A stretch of DNA of 64,000 nucleotides from Halomontanus rarus (GTDB lineage Archaea > Halobacteriota > Halobacteria > Halobacteriales > Natrialbaceae), in assembly GCF_029338335.1 (NCBI RefSeq), contig NZ_CP119797.1. The stretch is one strand, 5' to 3'. Each line of letters opens with the position of its first letter. Position 1 is the first letter of the stretch. Under the pieces are notes generated by a model. That model saw only the letters and a program-made list of their open reading frames with translations. It made no database searches and was not told where the DNA came from. Below are positions 8,264 through 18,203 of this stretch, piece by piece. Both the position numbers and the translations under genes were made by a program.

Positions 8264-9106
8264 TTACGCCGGCGGCGAGTCCCACTCTTCGGCGTTGTCC
8301 TGCGGATCGTAACCGACGACCTCGCGAGCGTGATCGATGTCCATCCAGCGACGGTCGTTGTCGCTGACGCCGTAGAACACGTCGAAGTCGACGGTATCGT
8401 CCTGGAGACAGCAGTCGAAGAGATGCGCGCAGTCCCGACGGGAGTGCCACATGGCCTTCATCCGACCGACGCGACGCCGGTACTCCTCGCTGTCGCGATC
8501 GAGTCCCGCCTGTTCCGTATCGGGACGGCCCCCACGTTCGGCGTCGCTGTAGGGGTGGTCGGACTCCGGTTCGCGGACCGAACAGATGCGCAGACAGTAA
8601 GTGGAGATGCCGTGGGCGTCAGCACAGAACCTCGCCAGCGCCTCGCTGTGGGCTTTCGTAACGCCGTACATCGAATCCGGCCGGACGGGAACCGTGTGAT
8701 CGATCTCGATGCCGTGTCCCGACTCGTAAATCTCGGGCGCGTTCTCGAGTTCGTACATTCCCACGACGTGGTTCGAGGAGGCGTAGATGAGCTTCTCGAC
8801 GCCCGCGTCGACTGCGGCTTCCATCACGTTCGTCGCACCCCGGAGGTTCGCGGCGTACGTGTCCGACCACCCGATCGATCTATCCTCGGTGGAGAGTCCC
8901 GGCGGGAGCGCGAGGTCGACGACGACGTCTTGGCCCTCGAACGCGGGCCGGATGGCGTCGTAGTCGGTCACGTCTGCCGCGACCATGTCGTACTCTTCTC
9001 GCGGCGACCGACTGAGGTACGTGGAGTCGTACTCGTCCCGATCGGCGAGGTGTTCCCTGACGGCCGATCCAACGATACCGAATGCTCCTGTCATCAGGAC
9101 GTTCAT
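8264..9106 (-). CDS. NAD-dependent epimerase/dehydratase family protein (sugar dehydrogenase-like)
   Basis: A 280-residue extended-SDR protein. The N-terminal Rossmann motif is GAFGIVGSAV (residues 7-16). VAADVTDYDAI follows the second strand, and YASSNHVVG marks the active-site strand. The catalytic pair is YGVTK near residue 150. The size and lack of a long substrate domain resemble uronate dehydrogenases, which oxidise sugar acids to lactones, more than NDP-sugar epimerases. In this cluster a lactone product would fit the neighbouring amidohydrolases and the enolase-superfamily protein, but this is inferred from context. It is transcribed convergently with the DegT gene and divergently from the class III aminotransferase. 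Confidence 0.85.
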   Translation of the reverse strand: MNVLMTGAFGIVGSAVREHLADRDEYDSTYLSRSPREEYDMVAADVTDYDAIRPAFEGQDVVVDLALPPGLSTEDRSIGWSDTYAANLRGATNVMEAAVDAGVEKLIYASSNHVVGMYELENAPEIYESGHGIEIDHTVPVRPDSMYGVTKAHSEALARFCADAHGISTYCLRICSVREPESDHPYSDAERGGRPDTEQAGLDRDSEEYRRRVGRMKAMWHSRRDCAHLFDCCLQDDTVDFDVFYGVSDNDRRWMDIDHAREVVGYDPQDNAEEWDSPPA

Positions 9107-9254
9107 CGTGATTCGTGGGAAGGTCGTCCCGGGCGGTTATAGCTCTACGGGATCGGGATCGAAGCCGGTTTCGAAAGCAGGGTTCACTGGAGAGAACACG
9201 GAGAGACCGCCGGCCGGGGAAAGGTTTAATATTCGAAGCACCAGTTCCCCGTCA

Positions 9255-10592
9255 ATGGCACGAGAGTCGTCACGATCACGAGATCGATCGATCGACCGAT
9301 CGACCGAATTGTTGGAACGCGCACGGGAACTCATCCCGCGGGCCGCCCAGACGAACAGCAAAAGTCCCGCACAGTTCGTCCAGGGGGTTTCGCCGACGCA
9401 CGTCGAGCGAGCCGAGGGCTGTCGAGTCTGGGACGTCGACGGAAACGAGTACATCGATACCGTGATGGGTCTCGGTCCGAACATGCTCGGACACAACTAC
9501 CCCGCCGTTACGGAGGCCGTCGAGGACCAACTCGGTGACGGGACCGCGTACTCGATGCCCCACTCGCTGCAGGTGGACGTCGCGGAACTGATCGTCGACA
9601 CCGTCCCCTGCGCAGAGATGGTCCGCTTCGGAAAGAACGGCAACGACATGACGGCGCTGTCGGCCAAACTCGCGCGTGCCCACACGGGAAAGGACGTGAT
9701 CGCCACGCAGGGCTACCACGGCTGGCCGGACGTCTTCATGAGCGCCGGACCCCTGAATCGCGGTATCCCCGACGCGGTCGGCGACTACACGGAGAGCTTC
9801 GACTACAACGACATCGAGAGTTTAGAACGTATCTTCGAGGACCACCCCGACGACGTCGCCGCGATCGTGACGACGCCGGTGAACCTCTCGGCGCCGGAGG
9901 ACGACTTCCTCGAGCGGGTGCGAGAGATCGCCGACCGCGAGGAGACCCTGCTCGTATTCGACGAGATCCTGACCGGCTACCGCTACGCGCTGGGCGGCGC
10001 ACAGGAGTACTTTGACGTGACGCCCGATCTCGCGTGCTTCGCGAAGGGCATCTCGAACGGCTACCCCCTCTCGGCGCTCGCCGGGCGCGAAGACGTCATG
10101 CGCACGATAGAGGACGACGACTTCATCTTCTCGATGACCTACGCCGGCGAAGCGGCGTCGCTGGCCGCCGCGAAGGCCTGCATCACCGAACAGATCGAGC
10201 GCGGCGACGTTCACGATCACATCTGGCGCCAGGGGCGCGCTATCCGGGACGGTTACAACGAGCTCGCCGAGGAGCACGGCGTCGACCACCTCACCGAGTG
10301 CGTCGGAATGGGCCCGCGCCCCAACACGACCTTCGAGGACGGCGACGGGGCGGACGCGAACCTGCTCGAGAGCCTCTTCATGCAGGAGGCCCACAAGGGC
10401 GGTGTGCTGTTTGCGGGCTCGCACCTGCCGAGTTACAGCCACGCTGACGAGGACATCGAGGAGATGCTCGCCGTCTACGACGACGCGATGGGCGTCCTCG
10501 CGGAGGCCGTCGAGAGCGGGACGGTCGAGTCGAGCCTCGAAGGCAAACCCGTCGGCGCGTCGCTCCGGGAGCAACTCGGCGAAGAGGACTGA
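9255..10592 (+). CDS. class III aminotransferase (glutamate-1-semialdehyde aminomutase-like)
   Basis: A 445-residue PLP enzyme of aminotransferase class III, closest in pattern to glutamate-1-semialdehyde aminomutase-like proteins. Visible landmarks are WDVDGNEYIDTVMGLGPNMLGH, FGKNGNDMTALSAKLAR, GYHGWPD, LVFDEILTGYR and the catalytic Lys in CFAKGISNGYPLSALAG. The start is ATG 9255, with a TATA-like TTTAATATT about 30 bases upstream. The long open frame above it is not supported. Because housekeeping aminomutase genes normally sit with haem genes, a role in amino-sugar or amino-acid catabolism is more likely here. It is the second aminotransferase in the cluster, after the DegT-type enzyme. 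Confidence 0.85.
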   Translation: MARESSRSRDRSIDRSTELLERARELIPRAAQTNSKSPAQFVQGVSPTHVERAEGCRVWDVDGNEYIDTVMGLGPNMLGHNYPAVTEAVEDQLGDGTAYSMPHSLQVDVAELIVDTVPCAEMVRFGKNGNDMTALSAKLARAHTGKDVIATQGYHGWPDVFMSAGPLNRGIPDAVGDYTESFDYNDIESLERIFEDHPDDVAAIVTTPVNLSAPEDDFLERVREIADREETLLVFDEILTGYRYALGGAQEYFDVTPDLACFAKGISNGYPLSALAGREDVMRTIEDDDFIFSMTYAGEAASLAAAKACITEQIERGDVHDHIWRQGRAIRDGYNELAEEHGVDHLTECVGMGPRPNTTFEDGDGADANLLESLFMQEAHKGGVLFAGSHLPSYSHADEDIEEMLAVYDDAMGVLAEAVESGTVESSLEGKPVGASLREQLGEED

Positions 10593-10957
10593 TCGACGGC
10601 GTCGACGACACCGTCGAGGAGTGTCTCGAGTGCGACCGGTCGATCGGAGCCTCCGTCGAAGACCATCCGGGCACCTGCGACGGCCGGGCGAGCGTTGATC
10701 CGCGACTCGACGAGGAAGGGGCGGCGGCCCTCGAGGAACTGCGCTCCGTTCGAGTAGCGTCGTTCCCGCACGAGTTCGCCCCGTGAGACGGTCCGAGCGC
10801 TGGTGCGACGGTCAACCCGTGCGGTCGCGCGGCTCGTCTGCCGACGGCCAGAGCGGAGTACACCGCCAGCAAGATCGATAGGTTCCGATCGTCGAGACGG
10901 TCGGTGCTCGAGGCGATACCCCGACGAACCGCCCAGAAGAAATCGCGGTGCCGTCGC
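10593..10957. other. convergent intergenic region, no gene seen
   Basis: Space between two convergent genes. Only shadow frames are open; no RNA gene or clear repeat is seen. Confidence 0.4.
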
Positions 10958-12646
10958 CTATTCGAACAGCGAGAGGACGTTTTCGCTTCGGACCCGGTCT
11001 CGCTCCTCCTCGGAGACGGGAAGCTCTTCGGTGTAGATGTAGTGTGACTGGAAGTTGAGCAGCGGGAGTTTCGGTCCGGTCACCAGTCGATCGACGCCGA
11101 CGGTCTCGACGATGTCCGCTCCCTGATAGGGGAAGAACATGTAGAGATCGTCGAGGACGAACAGCGTCTCGCCGGAGCGGGTCTTGTTGTTCAGCCTGAC
11201 TCCGCGCGGATACTTGGTCGCCGTCTCACGGACGATCTTCTCCGCGTGAGTCCACGCGTTGGCGACGACGACGTCCGCCTCGGGAGACTGCTGCAGTACG
11301 TCGACGAGCGCGTCGGCCTGCTCGTCCGACCAGTTCTTGCTCCCGACCTCGTCGTAGTCGCGGATCTTCCAGTTGGAGTGGTGCTGGCGCTTGTCCTCGA
11401 GCTGGCCGACGAACATCACGGGGACATCGTAGTCGGCACAGGCATCCAGCAGGTCGACGACGCCGGGGTCGTCGACGGCGTAGTCGTGGTACAGTGGGAA
11501 CAGGCGAACCCCCTGCATTCCGAGTTCCTCGATGCACTCTCGCAAGTCCTCCTCCCACATAGGGTAGGTGGGATCGATCGTAGCCAGCGGAACGAAGCGA
11601 TCCTCGTGGCCAGCGTTCTCGATCTCCGCGGCGAGCTCGCGGTTACCGGGTTGGGGATCGCGGTAGAAGACGGCGTCGAACGACGAGACGACCGCTTTGT
11701 CGACCCCCTCGCGATCCATCGTGTCGACGACGTCGTCCGCGGTCGAATCGAGTTGACTCCAGGGAAAATCGCCGACGTAGGCGTTGGCGTCGACGATCGT
11801 CTCCGGACGCGGCTCCTCGCTCGCCGCGAAGAGATCTCGCGCCGCCTCGATACCCGTCTCGACCTCGTTTTCGGAGAGCGTATTCGGCGTCGAGTCCGGA
11901 ATTAGCGACTCCATGTTGTACGCGATCTCGGCCTTCTGTTCGGGGGTGAGATTCGCCCCCTGTAGCTTGCCGAACCCGGGCAGGAACCACGTGTCGGTCC
12001 CGTAGAGGAGTCGATCGGTCCCGAGGTACTCGGCGGCCATCTCGAGTTGACCGGCGTCGCACACCGACCCGCTGGTGTCGAGGTAGACGTTCTCGAGGTC
12101 CGCGAGGTTCTTACAGCGGTACTCCCAGACGCCGCCGCCGCCGATGTGACCGGAGACGAGTTTGAGTTCGGGGAACCGCTCGGCCAGTCCGCGGACGTTA
12201 TCGGAGTTCGACTCCTTGGGTTTGCGGGGATGGCGCTCGCCCCTTCGGCGGTGACTGACGTGGGAGATGATCGGCACGTCCATGTCGACGGCCGCCTCCG
12301 CGAGGGGGTCGACTGCTGGATCGTCGAGAAACGTCTGGGCGTAGAGTTTCAGTCCGATGAGGCCGTCCTCCTCGACGGCCCGGCGGAACTCCTGGACGCC
12401 CTCCTCGCCCCAGAGCGGGCTTGCGCGCGCCCATCCGTAGAACAGGTCGGGGTGTTCGTCCGTCATCTTCGCGACCGTTCGGTTGTTCTCGTAGCACTCG
12501 TCGACGGTCTCTCCGCGCTCGCCGATGAGACAGATACGCTCGACGCCGAGGCGATCCGCGATACTCCGTACTTGGTCGGCGCGCTCTGCGCGCGCTTCCG
12601 GCGTCGATGTGTCTTCCGTCCACAGGTGGAAGTGAGAGTCTATCAT
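10958..12646 (-). CDS. double amidohydrolase: intact N-domain plus degenerate C-domain
   Basis: A 562-residue protein made of two consecutive amidohydrolase_2-type (COG2159) TIM barrels. The first (about residues 1-270) has a full metal site: HxH in MIDSHFHLW, His in PIISHVSH, His in LVSGHIGGGG and Asp in LLYGTDTW. The second (about 285-562) begins IVDANAYVG where HxH should be and has VTGPKLPLL in place of GTD, so its metal site is lost. Family members hydrolyse lactones or amides or decarboxylate acids. The gene lies 73 bases downstream of a similar double protein on the same strand in which the intact and degenerate domains are in the opposite order. The pair probably works together, perhaps as a complex. 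Confidence 0.82.
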   Translation of the reverse strand: MIDSHFHLWTEDTSTPEARAERADQVRSIADRLGVERICLIGERGETVDECYENNRTVAKMTDEHPDLFYGWARASPLWGEEGVQEFRRAVEEDGLIGLKLYAQTFLDDPAVDPLAEAAVDMDVPIISHVSHRRRGERHPRKPKESNSDNVRGLAERFPELKLVSGHIGGGGVWEYRCKNLADLENVYLDTSGSVCDAGQLEMAAEYLGTDRLLYGTDTWFLPGFGKLQGANLTPEQKAEIAYNMESLIPDSTPNTLSENEVETGIEAARDLFAASEEPRPETIVDANAYVGDFPWSQLDSTADDVVDTMDREGVDKAVVSSFDAVFYRDPQPGNRELAAEIENAGHEDRFVPLATIDPTYPMWEEDLRECIEELGMQGVRLFPLYHDYAVDDPGVVDLLDACADYDVPVMFVGQLEDKRQHHSNWKIRDYDEVGSKNWSDEQADALVDVLQQSPEADVVVANAWTHAEKIVRETATKYPRGVRLNNKTRSGETLFVLDDLYMFFPYQGADIVETVGVDRLVTGPKLPLLNFQSHYIYTEELPVSEEERDRVRSENVLSLFE

Positions 12647-12719
12647 GCGCTGTCTTCCAAGAACGAAGGGTGCCTATTAAATGTTGGTAGACGGTACCGA
12701 AGTCCTTCGTCGAGGCGAT

Positions 12720-14345
12720 TCAGCGCTCGTTCCGATAGGCCTCGGGCAGCGCGTCCATCTCTGAGAGCAGTCGGAGTCCGTTCTCTCGCATGTGCAGCCG
12801 TCGCTGTTCCTCGTTCATGCGAGCGTAGGTCGCCCACCCGACCTGCGACTCGGGGGCCCGCGCGCCAAGGTCCGTGCCGAAGAAGACCCGCTCCGGCCCC
12901 ACCTGATCGACGAGGTACTCGATGATTCCGTCGACGTTGTACGAGAAGGTGATCTCGAGCAGCACGTTGTCGTGCTCCCGTGCGACGGAGACGAAGTTGT
13001 CCGCCCGGTCCCACGCTCGGCCCGCGTGGTACAACATCAGCGTCATGTTCGGATAGTTTCCGGCGACCCGCCGAAACCGCTCGGTCTCCTCGTCGTCCAT
13101 CCGCGCGTGGGTGACGACCAGACACTCCCGCTCGTCGGCGAACTCGTAGACTGGACCGTAGGCCGGATCGTCGGCCGGCGTGTCGTGGATCGCCGGATGG
13201 ATCTTGATCATCCGCATCCCCAACTCGTCGAAACACCGCTCGAGTTCCCCGCGAACGTCGTCCCAGTTGGGGTTCGCAACCGCGAACGGCACCAACCGGT
13301 CGGGGTAGCGTCGCGCCGCCCGTGCGGCGGTGTCGTTCCCTGCGGGACCGCCTCGAGTCTGCGAGACGCAACAGAGCGCGATTCCGGTACGGTCCATCTG
13401 TTCGACGATCCCGTCGGCGTCCGGACGGGTTTCGCCCGGCGCCGATTCGTCGCGAACGTGGCCGTGCACGTCGATGATCTCGTAGGGGACCCGTTTCAAC
13501 GAACGGACGGGAGCGCGGCCGGCCGCCTCCCAGTCACGAGCCGTCTCTCCCAGCAGTTCGCTCAGATTCTCGCCCGCTACCTTGCGTCGCTCTTCGCGGG
13601 TCAGCGACGACAGCAGGACCGCGGACAGACCCGCGCCGGCGGACGCGTGGGGCAGGTGGCTCCCGAACAGTAGCCTGTCGACGCCGCACTCGTCGACGAA
13701 CTGCCGCGCGCCGTCGTGGATCTGAAAACGGGCCGTGTCGATGTGGAGGTTGGTGGTGCCGTTGACCGCCTCTACGATGTCCTCCATCTCGGCGAAATTT
13801 CCGCCCATGGAGGGGTTGACCAGCTGCGTCAGGACGACGTTCAGTCCCGGCCGATCGTACGCCGTGTGCTGGTGCTGTGCGGCGAGCTCCCCGACTTCCT
13901 CGTACGTGAACCCGTCGTTCAGGATGCTAGTCAGGGCGTCGAGAACGAGGAGCGCGTTCGCCCGCTCGAGGCCGGTGAGTAGCGGCTCGACCGCATCGTC
14001 GGTGAGGCGGTAGTCGTGTTCCCCGGGGAACATTCGGACCGCGGAGACTCCCGCCGCGTCCATGGCGTCGATCAGCGCGTCGACGGAGCCATACTCCTCG
14101 ACGGCAGCCGGACTGACGACCCAGGCGGGCGTCAACCGCGAATAGTTCGCGATCTCGTCCAGGAGCCGATCGTTGCTGGCTTTGGCGCTGCCGGTTCGAG
14201 CGGTGACGTGATAGACCAGCGCGCGGTCGATCCCGACTCGATCCATCTCCTCGAGCAACGCCTCCGGGGAGTCGATTCCGCCGGTCGGACGAGATTCGCT
14301 CTCGCCCGTCCAGACGTCGAGATCGTACACCGGTGGGGTGATCAT
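12720..14345 (-). CDS. double amidohydrolase: degenerate N-domain plus intact C-domain
   Basis: A 541-residue two-domain amidohydrolase_2 protein and the first gene of a two-gene unit. The N-domain (about 1-275) starts VYDLDVWTG, lacking HxH, and has LLFGSHLPHA where GTD is expected. The C-domain (about 290-541) keeps HxH in IIDVHGHVRD, His in LVVTHARMDD, His in LMLYHAG and Asp in VFFGTDLG. The degenerate domain shares the signature VRMFPGEHDYRLTDDAVEPLL with the degenerate domain of the next gene (VRLFPLYHDYAVDDPGVVDLL). The inactive partner domain is therefore a conserved module rather than random decay. The substrate is unknown; a lactone of a sugar acid would fit the neighbours. Confidence 0.82.
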   Translation of the reverse strand: MITPPVYDLDVWTGESESRPTGGIDSPEALLEEMDRVGIDRALVYHVTARTGSAKASNDRLLDEIANYSRLTPAWVVSPAAVEEYGSVDALIDAMDAAGVSAVRMFPGEHDYRLTDDAVEPLLTGLERANALLVLDALTSILNDGFTYEEVGELAAQHQHTAYDRPGLNVVLTQLVNPSMGGNFAEMEDIVEAVNGTTNLHIDTARFQIHDGARQFVDECGVDRLLFGSHLPHASAGAGLSAVLLSSLTREERRKVAGENLSELLGETARDWEAAGRAPVRSLKRVPYEIIDVHGHVRDESAPGETRPDADGIVEQMDRTGIALCCVSQTRGGPAGNDTAARAARRYPDRLVPFAVANPNWDDVRGELERCFDELGMRMIKIHPAIHDTPADDPAYGPVYEFADERECLVVTHARMDDEETERFRRVAGNYPNMTLMLYHAGRAWDRADNFVSVAREHDNVLLEITFSYNVDGIIEYLVDQVGPERVFFGTDLGARAPESQVGWATYARMNEEQRRLHMRENGLRLLSEMDALPEAYRNER

Positions 14346-14592
14346 CTCGTTCTACCTCTATCGCCGGCAATCGCGACGTCCGAAGTCGCGAGTGCCCGCG
14401 AGTCGATACCTGCTCGAACCTCGAACGCGTTCGACGCGCTGGTGCAGCCTGAACTCGTGTCCAACGGTAGCATGGTTCGTCATTCGACCGTGATACCAAA
14501 AACCTAGGCGTCTCTCCGATTTCGACCGGATTCTCGTTCGCGAGTGACAGGGGAAACGGTTATGTTCCCGGTTACGAAAGCGGCCTCTACGA

Positions 14593-15762
14593 ATGCACAT
14601 TGTAGATGTCGACGTGGAAATCGTCACCGTCGGCCGAAACTTCGGCACGACGTCCGCCGTCAAAGAAACCGAGGAGAGCGTGTTCGGGTACCTTCGGTTG
14701 ACGGCCGACGACGGTACCACCGGCGTCGGCGAAATCTCCGATATCGAAGACCCGGAATCGATGCCCGCCGCCGCGGTCGTCGAGGAAGAGGTCGGGTCGT
14801 TCCTCGAAGGGGCGGACCCGCGCGCCGTAAATAAGCTCACGAGGAGGATGGACGGCGAGGTTCGACTGGGCGAATTCGACTTCCACTCGTTTCAACAGTT
14901 GACGCTCGCCGCGGTCGATCACGCCCTCTACGACCTCGTCGGAAACTACTACGACGTTCCGTCCTACCAACTGCTCGGCGGCCGAACTCGGGACGTCACC
15001 CTCAGCTGGGTCGTCTACACGCGCCAGGAACCGGACGCGATCGACGCCTTGCGAGAGGAGGTCCAGACGCGATTCGATCAGGGCTTCGACGCGTTCAAGC
15101 TCAAGGTCGGCGAGGTCGATCCGCACGTCGACCACGAGCGAATCGAGGCGGTCCGAGAAATCGTCGGTGACGAGGCGCAGGTGTTCGTCGACGCGCAGGG
15201 CGTCTGGGAACTCGAGGAGGCCATCGAGAACGTCCGACTGTTCGAGGAAGCTGGTATCGACGGGATCGAAACGCCCGTGGGCCATCCCGACCGATCGGTC
15301 GACGCGCCCGGCTCGTACTACGACATCCCCTTGCTCCCGTCCGAACTTGCGACGGTCCGCGAGGAGACGAATACGCCCGTCTTCGAGCACGTGCTCGATC
15401 CGGAGTTCGGACTGGCGCTCGCCGCCGAAGACGCCGTCGACGTGTTCACCGTCGAGGCTTGCGCCGGCGGTCTCAACCGTGCTCAGCGAATACTCGCGAT
15501 CGCCGACGGTGCAGGCATCGACGCTCGACTCGGAAGTACCGGCGAGTTGGGCGTCGGCACGTTAGCCGCCGCCGCGCTGGGCGCATCGTCTCCCGCGATC
15601 ACGTATCCCTGCGACCTCGCCGGCCCGATGATCTACGACGACGACGTTCTCGAGGCGGGGATCGAGTACCGCGACGGTCTGCTTCGGCCTCCAGACACTC
15701 CCGGACTCGGGTTCGATCTTCGGACCGCCCTGTTCGAGTCCCCGCGGTCCGAACGGAGGTGA
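14593..15762 (+). CDS. mandelate racemase/muconate lactonizing enzyme family protein
   Basis: A 389-residue enolase-superfamily enzyme. The N-terminal capping domain is followed by the barrel with the KxK-type base motif FKLKVG, metal ligands in VFVDAQGVW and later GIETPVG, and the opposite-face region VFTVEACAGGL. The reaction type is abstraction of a proton alpha to a carboxylate, giving dehydration, racemisation or cycloisomerisation; a sugar-acid dehydratase role would suit this cluster. The ATG at 14593 lies about 33 bases below a TATA-like GGTTATGTT. It is divergent from the double amidohydrolases, and an amidohydrolase follows 6 bases after its stop. One of the usual acidic ligands (in IETPVG) is followed by an atypical sequence, so the exact subgroup is unclear. 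Confidence 0.85.
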   Translation: MHIVDVDVEIVTVGRNFGTTSAVKETEESVFGYLRLTADDGTTGVGEISDIEDPESMPAAAVVEEEVGSFLEGADPRAVNKLTRRMDGEVRLGEFDFHSFQQLTLAAVDHALYDLVGNYYDVPSYQLLGGRTRDVTLSWVVYTRQEPDAIDALREEVQTRFDQGFDAFKLKVGEVDPHVDHERIEAVREIVGDEAQVFVDAQGVWELEEAIENVRLFEEAGIDGIETPVGHPDRSVDAPGSYYDIPLLPSELATVREETNTPVFEHVLDPEFGLALAAEDAVDVFTVEACAGGLNRAQRILAIADGAGIDARLGSTGELGVGTLAAAALGASSPAITYPCDLAGPMIYDDDVLEAGIEYRDGLLRPPDTPGLGFDLRTALFESPRSERR

Positions 15763-15768
15763 TCGCGA

Positions 15769-16761
15769 GTGGAACATCCACACGCTTCCGACGTCGAAGA
15801 GCGCGAGACGACCGACGACGGCTTCTCGCGGGGCTGGGGTGCCCACTTCCAGCCGTCGGAGAACTACTGGGTCGACTGTCACATGCACCTTCGCGAGGAG
15901 GACGCGGAGACGATGCTCGACCTCCTCGAGTCGTGGGGTGACCGCCTCGAGGCGTGGCGATTCCGGCGGACGGTGGCGCTCGACGGCTCGCCTTCGACCG
16001 CCGACGCGTTCGAGGCGGCCGCGGACGCCGACGACCGGTTGCAGTGGCTGGTGTGGCTCGACCCCGACGAACCCGACCTCGAGGGGCTCGAGCGGTGTCT
16101 GGAGGCGGGTGCAACGGGGCTGAAGCTCCACAACAGGCCGGTCATCCAGAACGCGATCGATCCGTCCGTCTGGCACTCGGCGGAGTGGAGCCGACTGTTC
16201 GATCGACTGGGCGAGGCCGGACTGCCCGTCCTCTGGCACGTGACCCAACGGCTCACCGAGGCACCGTACACGGGTGGCGGCCGGAACAGCTACTGGGAAA
16301 CTGGGTGGGAGAACGGCTGCGAGTTTACGAACGAGGACTTGCTCCAGTCGTTCCTGACGGTCGTCGAGCAGCACCCGGAGACGGATTTCGTCGGCGCCCA
16401 CCAACTCCATCTCGGGTTCGACCGACTGGACGACCTTCTGGCGGCGCATCCGAACCTCTACATCGACACGAGCATCGGCTGTTTCGTCCGGTGGGGTGAC
16501 CGAATGTACGAGGAAGACCGGGACCGGGCTAGAGAGTTCTTCTGCGAGTGGGACGACCGAATCCTCTTCGGAACGGACTGTCTCCTGCGGACCGAGTTGC
16601 TGAACGAGACCCTCTACCAGCAGTTCCTCGGTCACGTCCGCTACATCAGACAGCTTCGACTGCCCGAGACGGTGCTCCAGAAGGTCTCCCACCGCAACGC
16701 CGAGCGAGTCTTCGGACTCCCGTCCGCCGACCCGTCGATGAAGGGGACGCTCAGACCCTGA
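15769..16761 (+). CDS. amidohydrolase family protein
   Basis: A 330-residue single-domain amidohydrolase_2 (COG2159-like) protein. HxH is in WVDCHMHLRE near residue 43. Further likely ligands are the Lys/His in GLKLHNRP, His in LPVLWHVTQ, His in VGAHQLHLG and Asp in ILFGTDCLL. The start is GTG at 15769, six bases after the stop of the enolase-superfamily gene, so the two are co-transcribed and probably act in successive steps. The third amidohydrolase locus in 6 kb, it differs from its neighbours in having one complete domain. Confidence 0.85.
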   Translation: MEHPHASDVEERETTDDGFSRGWGAHFQPSENYWVDCHMHLREEDAETMLDLLESWGDRLEAWRFRRTVALDGSPSTADAFEAAADADDRLQWLVWLDPDEPDLEGLERCLEAGATGLKLHNRPVIQNAIDPSVWHSAEWSRLFDRLGEAGLPVLWHVTQRLTEAPYTGGGRNSYWETGWENGCEFTNEDLLQSFLTVVEQHPETDFVGAHQLHLGFDRLDDLLAAHPNLYIDTSIGCFVRWGDRMYEEDRDRAREFFCEWDDRILFGTDCLLRTELLNETLYQQFLGHVRYIRQLRLPETVLQKVSHRNAERVFGLPSADPSMKGTLRP

Positions 16762-17067
16762 CGGTGGCGGTCCGTGTTCCGGGACGAGAACCGACGGTCC
16801 GCGGTCGTCGGTGAGCACTCTCGAGGTGTTCGAGTCCACCTTCGACGTCGAACGGGAGAGCGGAGCGACTCTCCTCGCGGACGGCGGGCGGACTCTCGCG
16901 ACGCTTACGGCACAGCTTTCGATTCGCGCGTTTCGACCGTCTCCGAGTGGGATCGAGTTTCGCAACTCTATCGGACGAGATCCCGCGTCGTCGGCACGTT
17001 CGGAGCGTATCGTCGCCCCCAGACGTGCGAAATAGCTTTATCTCCCCGAAGCACGAACCGACGTCGC
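16762..17067. other. intergenic region with promoter of nitrilase gene
   Basis: No gene seen. A TATA-like CTTTAT near 17035-17040 lies about 30 bases upstream of ATG 17068. Confidence 0.4.
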
Positions 17068-18051
17068 ATGCGTGAAGCACGCGTTCTCCTGATCGCCCAG
17101 AACGATCCCGTCGAGGTCGAAGACGAGGATCGAATCGAGACGAACCTGTCGAATTCCCTCGCGCTCCTCGACGAAGCGAAGGCGTACGATCCCGATTTCG
17201 TTTGTTTTCCGGAGTTCATCCTGCAGCTTCGGTTCGACCACGACGGCCTCGCACGCGAGGACGTCGCACAGCCCATCCCCGGTCCGGCGACCGACGCCGT
17301 CGGCGAGAAGGCCGCGGAACTCGAGAGTTACGTTCTCTTTCCGATGATCGAGCGAGACGGCGACGACCTCTACAACGCGATCGCGTTCGTCGGACCGGAC
17401 GGGGAGGTGATCGGTACGTCTCACAAGCTCGTGCCGACGATCGGAGAGATGGAAGACGGGACGAAACCCGGAGAGGACGTGGTCGTGTGGGAGACCGAGT
17501 TCGGTCGAGTGGGATCGCTGATCTGCTGGGACAGCCGCTATCCGGAACTCGGCGTGCGCCTGGCCCAGAAGGGGGCGGACCTCGTCTTCTTCCCGACGAC
17601 CGGCTCGGCGCACCTCCCCTTTCGCACGTGGGCGAGCTACTACGGCTACCACGTCGCGTACTGCGACAAGAACGACGCGAAGGTGTTCACCCCGACGGGC
17701 GACGTGATCGCCCACAACGACGACGGCTTCGCCAACCCGTCCATCGACCTCGGAGACGGCGGCGAAGCTCACCTCTCCTTCTCGATCGTCAACACCGACG
17801 TCGGCGTCTACGGCGACTCCCAGACGATGGGTGCGATGTCCGACATTCTGGACGAGTACGCCGGATCGCTGGTGTTCCACGAGGCGAACCGCGAGGGAAC
17901 CGTGGTTCTCGAGTCGGTCGACGACTCGGTGACGCTGGCCGACGTCGAGAACGAATTCGGCGTCGAACCGATGTTCGACCTCGAGGAGCGCACGCGCCGA
18001 CACGTTCTCGACATCGCGGATCGAACGCCGCTGTTACCGCACGACGACTAG
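17068..18051 (+). CDS. carbon-nitrogen hydrolase (nitrilase family)
   Basis: A 327-residue nitrilase-superfamily protein with the complete Glu-Lys-Cys triad: Glu in VCFPEFIL, Lys in GTSHKLVPT and Cys in SLICWDSRYPE. These enzymes hydrolyse amides, carbamoyl groups or nitriles. The branch (plain amidase, carbamoylase or other) cannot be fixed by eye. The start is ATG 17068, with the TATA-like element about 30 bases upstream. It shares a strand with the M14 peptidase that follows after 152 bases. Both break C-N bonds, which suggests the cluster handles an amide- or peptide-linked compound. Confidence 0.85.
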   Translation: MREARVLLIAQNDPVEVEDEDRIETNLSNSLALLDEAKAYDPDFVCFPEFILQLRFDHDGLAREDVAQPIPGPATDAVGEKAAELESYVLFPMIERDGDDLYNAIAFVGPDGEVIGTSHKLVPTIGEMEDGTKPGEDVVVWETEFGRVGSLICWDSRYPELGVRLAQKGADLVFFPTTGSAHLPFRTWASYYGYHVAYCDKNDAKVFTPTGDVIAHNDDGFANPSIDLGDGGEAHLSFSIVNTDVGVYGDSQTMGAMSDILDEYAGSLVFHEANREGTVVLESVDDSVTLADVENEFGVEPMFDLEERTRRHVLDIADRTPLLPHDD

Positions 18052-18203
18052 CGGTTTCGGTTTCGACCAGTCGCGTCCTCGAACCGCCGCCTTCTCCGAA
18101 CGGTACAGCGGTACCCAGTACCAGTACCCGTCCGAAGTGGTGAACCGGCGTTCGTCGTCCGGACCAGTACGCTTATCACTCGATCCGCCGAGTCACTCAG
18201 CCA

